Assembly (NCBI GenBank): GCA_026003255.1
Contig: BPGX01000013.1
Span: 1 to 42,831 of the forward strand
Direction of reading: 5' to 3'
DNA: 42,831 nt
From: Bacteroidia bacterium
Lineage (GTDB): Bacteria > Bacteroidota > Bacteroidia > B-17B0 > Aurantibacillaceae
Positions 42,390-42,831 of this stretch are shown here, piece after piece. The translations under genes were made by a program, and so were the position numbers. Positions within the stretch are counted from its first letter, which is position 1, and each line of letters begins with the position of its first letter. A model generated the notes under the pieces. It did not search any database. It was given only the letters and a program-made list of their open reading frames with translations, and was not told the origin of the DNA.

Positions 42390-42831
42390 ATGGCTTTGAA
42401 GCAAATACAATCTTTAAAACAACAATTAAAACTCACTCCACAACAAATTCAATTATTAAAACTTATTCAGTTACCCATTACAGCATTAGAGCAAAAAAAT
42501 TCAGGAAGAATTAGAAAACAACCCTGCCCTTGATACAATTGAAAACGAATCTATTACAGATGAAGACATTTTTTCACAAGAAGATATAGATAACAACGAT
42601 ACAAACGAAGATACTAATTTAGGTGAAAATGAAGAAAATAACAACTCCGAAGAATTGACCATTCCTGAAAATGATGTAGATATTGAAGAATACATGGATG
42701 ATGAAGAATTGGACTCATATAAATATGAAACTGGAAATAATATAACTACAGACCAGGAAAGAGATTTTTTTAGCAATAACATTCAAGTATCTAATGAAAA
42801 CAACCTGAACGACCTATTATTGGAACAATTG
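42390..42831 (+). CDS. rpoN: RNA polymerase sigma-54 factor, N-terminal part, frame-shifted and cut by window end
   Basis: MALKQIQSLKQQLKLTPQQIQLLKLIQLPITALEQ is the typical sigma-54 region I that binds core polymerase and activators. The frame is broken at A7 (42493-42499). With six A's it goes on as IQEELENNPALD, then a long acidic region II (DIEEYMDDEELDSY) and LNDLLLEQL at the window edge. The start lies 13 bp after tyrS. Confidence 0.85.

Overview
The window looks like a piece of a low-GC Bacteroidota chromosome, probably in or near Chitinophagales. The signs are a T9SS-type C-terminal sorting domain, a DUF3078 protein, a PadR-PspC pair, a CusB/AcrB/NodT-type RND operon, and repeated promoter motifs of the Bacteroidota type (TAnnTTTG). 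The species cannot be read from the sequence.

Bases 1-9,916 are a same-strand array of eight Rhs C-terminal (CT) toxin/immunity cassettes, the first cut by the window edge. Most units start with a conserved leader (a TAnnTTTG box, then a GTG start about 15 nt later). A piece of Rhs core tail or a short version of it follows, then a DTGxDPPGGKKK junction, a variable toxin tip and an immunity gene. Five tips end in glycine-rich hydrophobic segments and are followed by polytopic membrane proteins, which suggests membrane-active toxins with membrane-embedded immunity. Three toxins are broken while their immunity genes stay open.

Bases 9,969-11,310 hold an IS30-family element. It lies 16 bp from a truncated integrase gene. 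Bases 12,270-22,450 hold a compact integrated virus-like element of about 10.2 kb in the 3' end of a tRNA-Pro(CGG) gene. It encodes a small P-loop ATPase, a 255-residue candidate capsid protein, many small membrane proteins, a zincin (frame-shifted at an A10 run), an annexin-like membrane protein, a holin, a GH19 endolysin and a candidate u-spanin. It has a repeat-rich non-coding segment and a complete tyrosine recombinase, but no terminase, portal or tail gene. This is the layout of a tailless, membrane-containing virus, possibly of the double-jelly-roll type. A direct repeat of about 940 bp (integrase 5' part plus att side) flanks it, pointing to an earlier tandem insertion.

Bases 22,443-42,831 are ordinary chromosome, mostly on the minus strand: xth overlapping tRNA-Pro, a DUF3078 protein, mscL, a glycosyltransferase, ispF, an LRR protein, miaB, glmS, a cytochrome c/monooxygenase-like T9SS substrate, an RND efflux operon, tRNA-Ser, and a pspC/padR pair. 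On the plus strand follow tyrS and the start of rpoN. pspC, tyrS and rpoN carry five single extra A's in homopolymers within 2.1 kb, so sequence error or slippage must be considered there.
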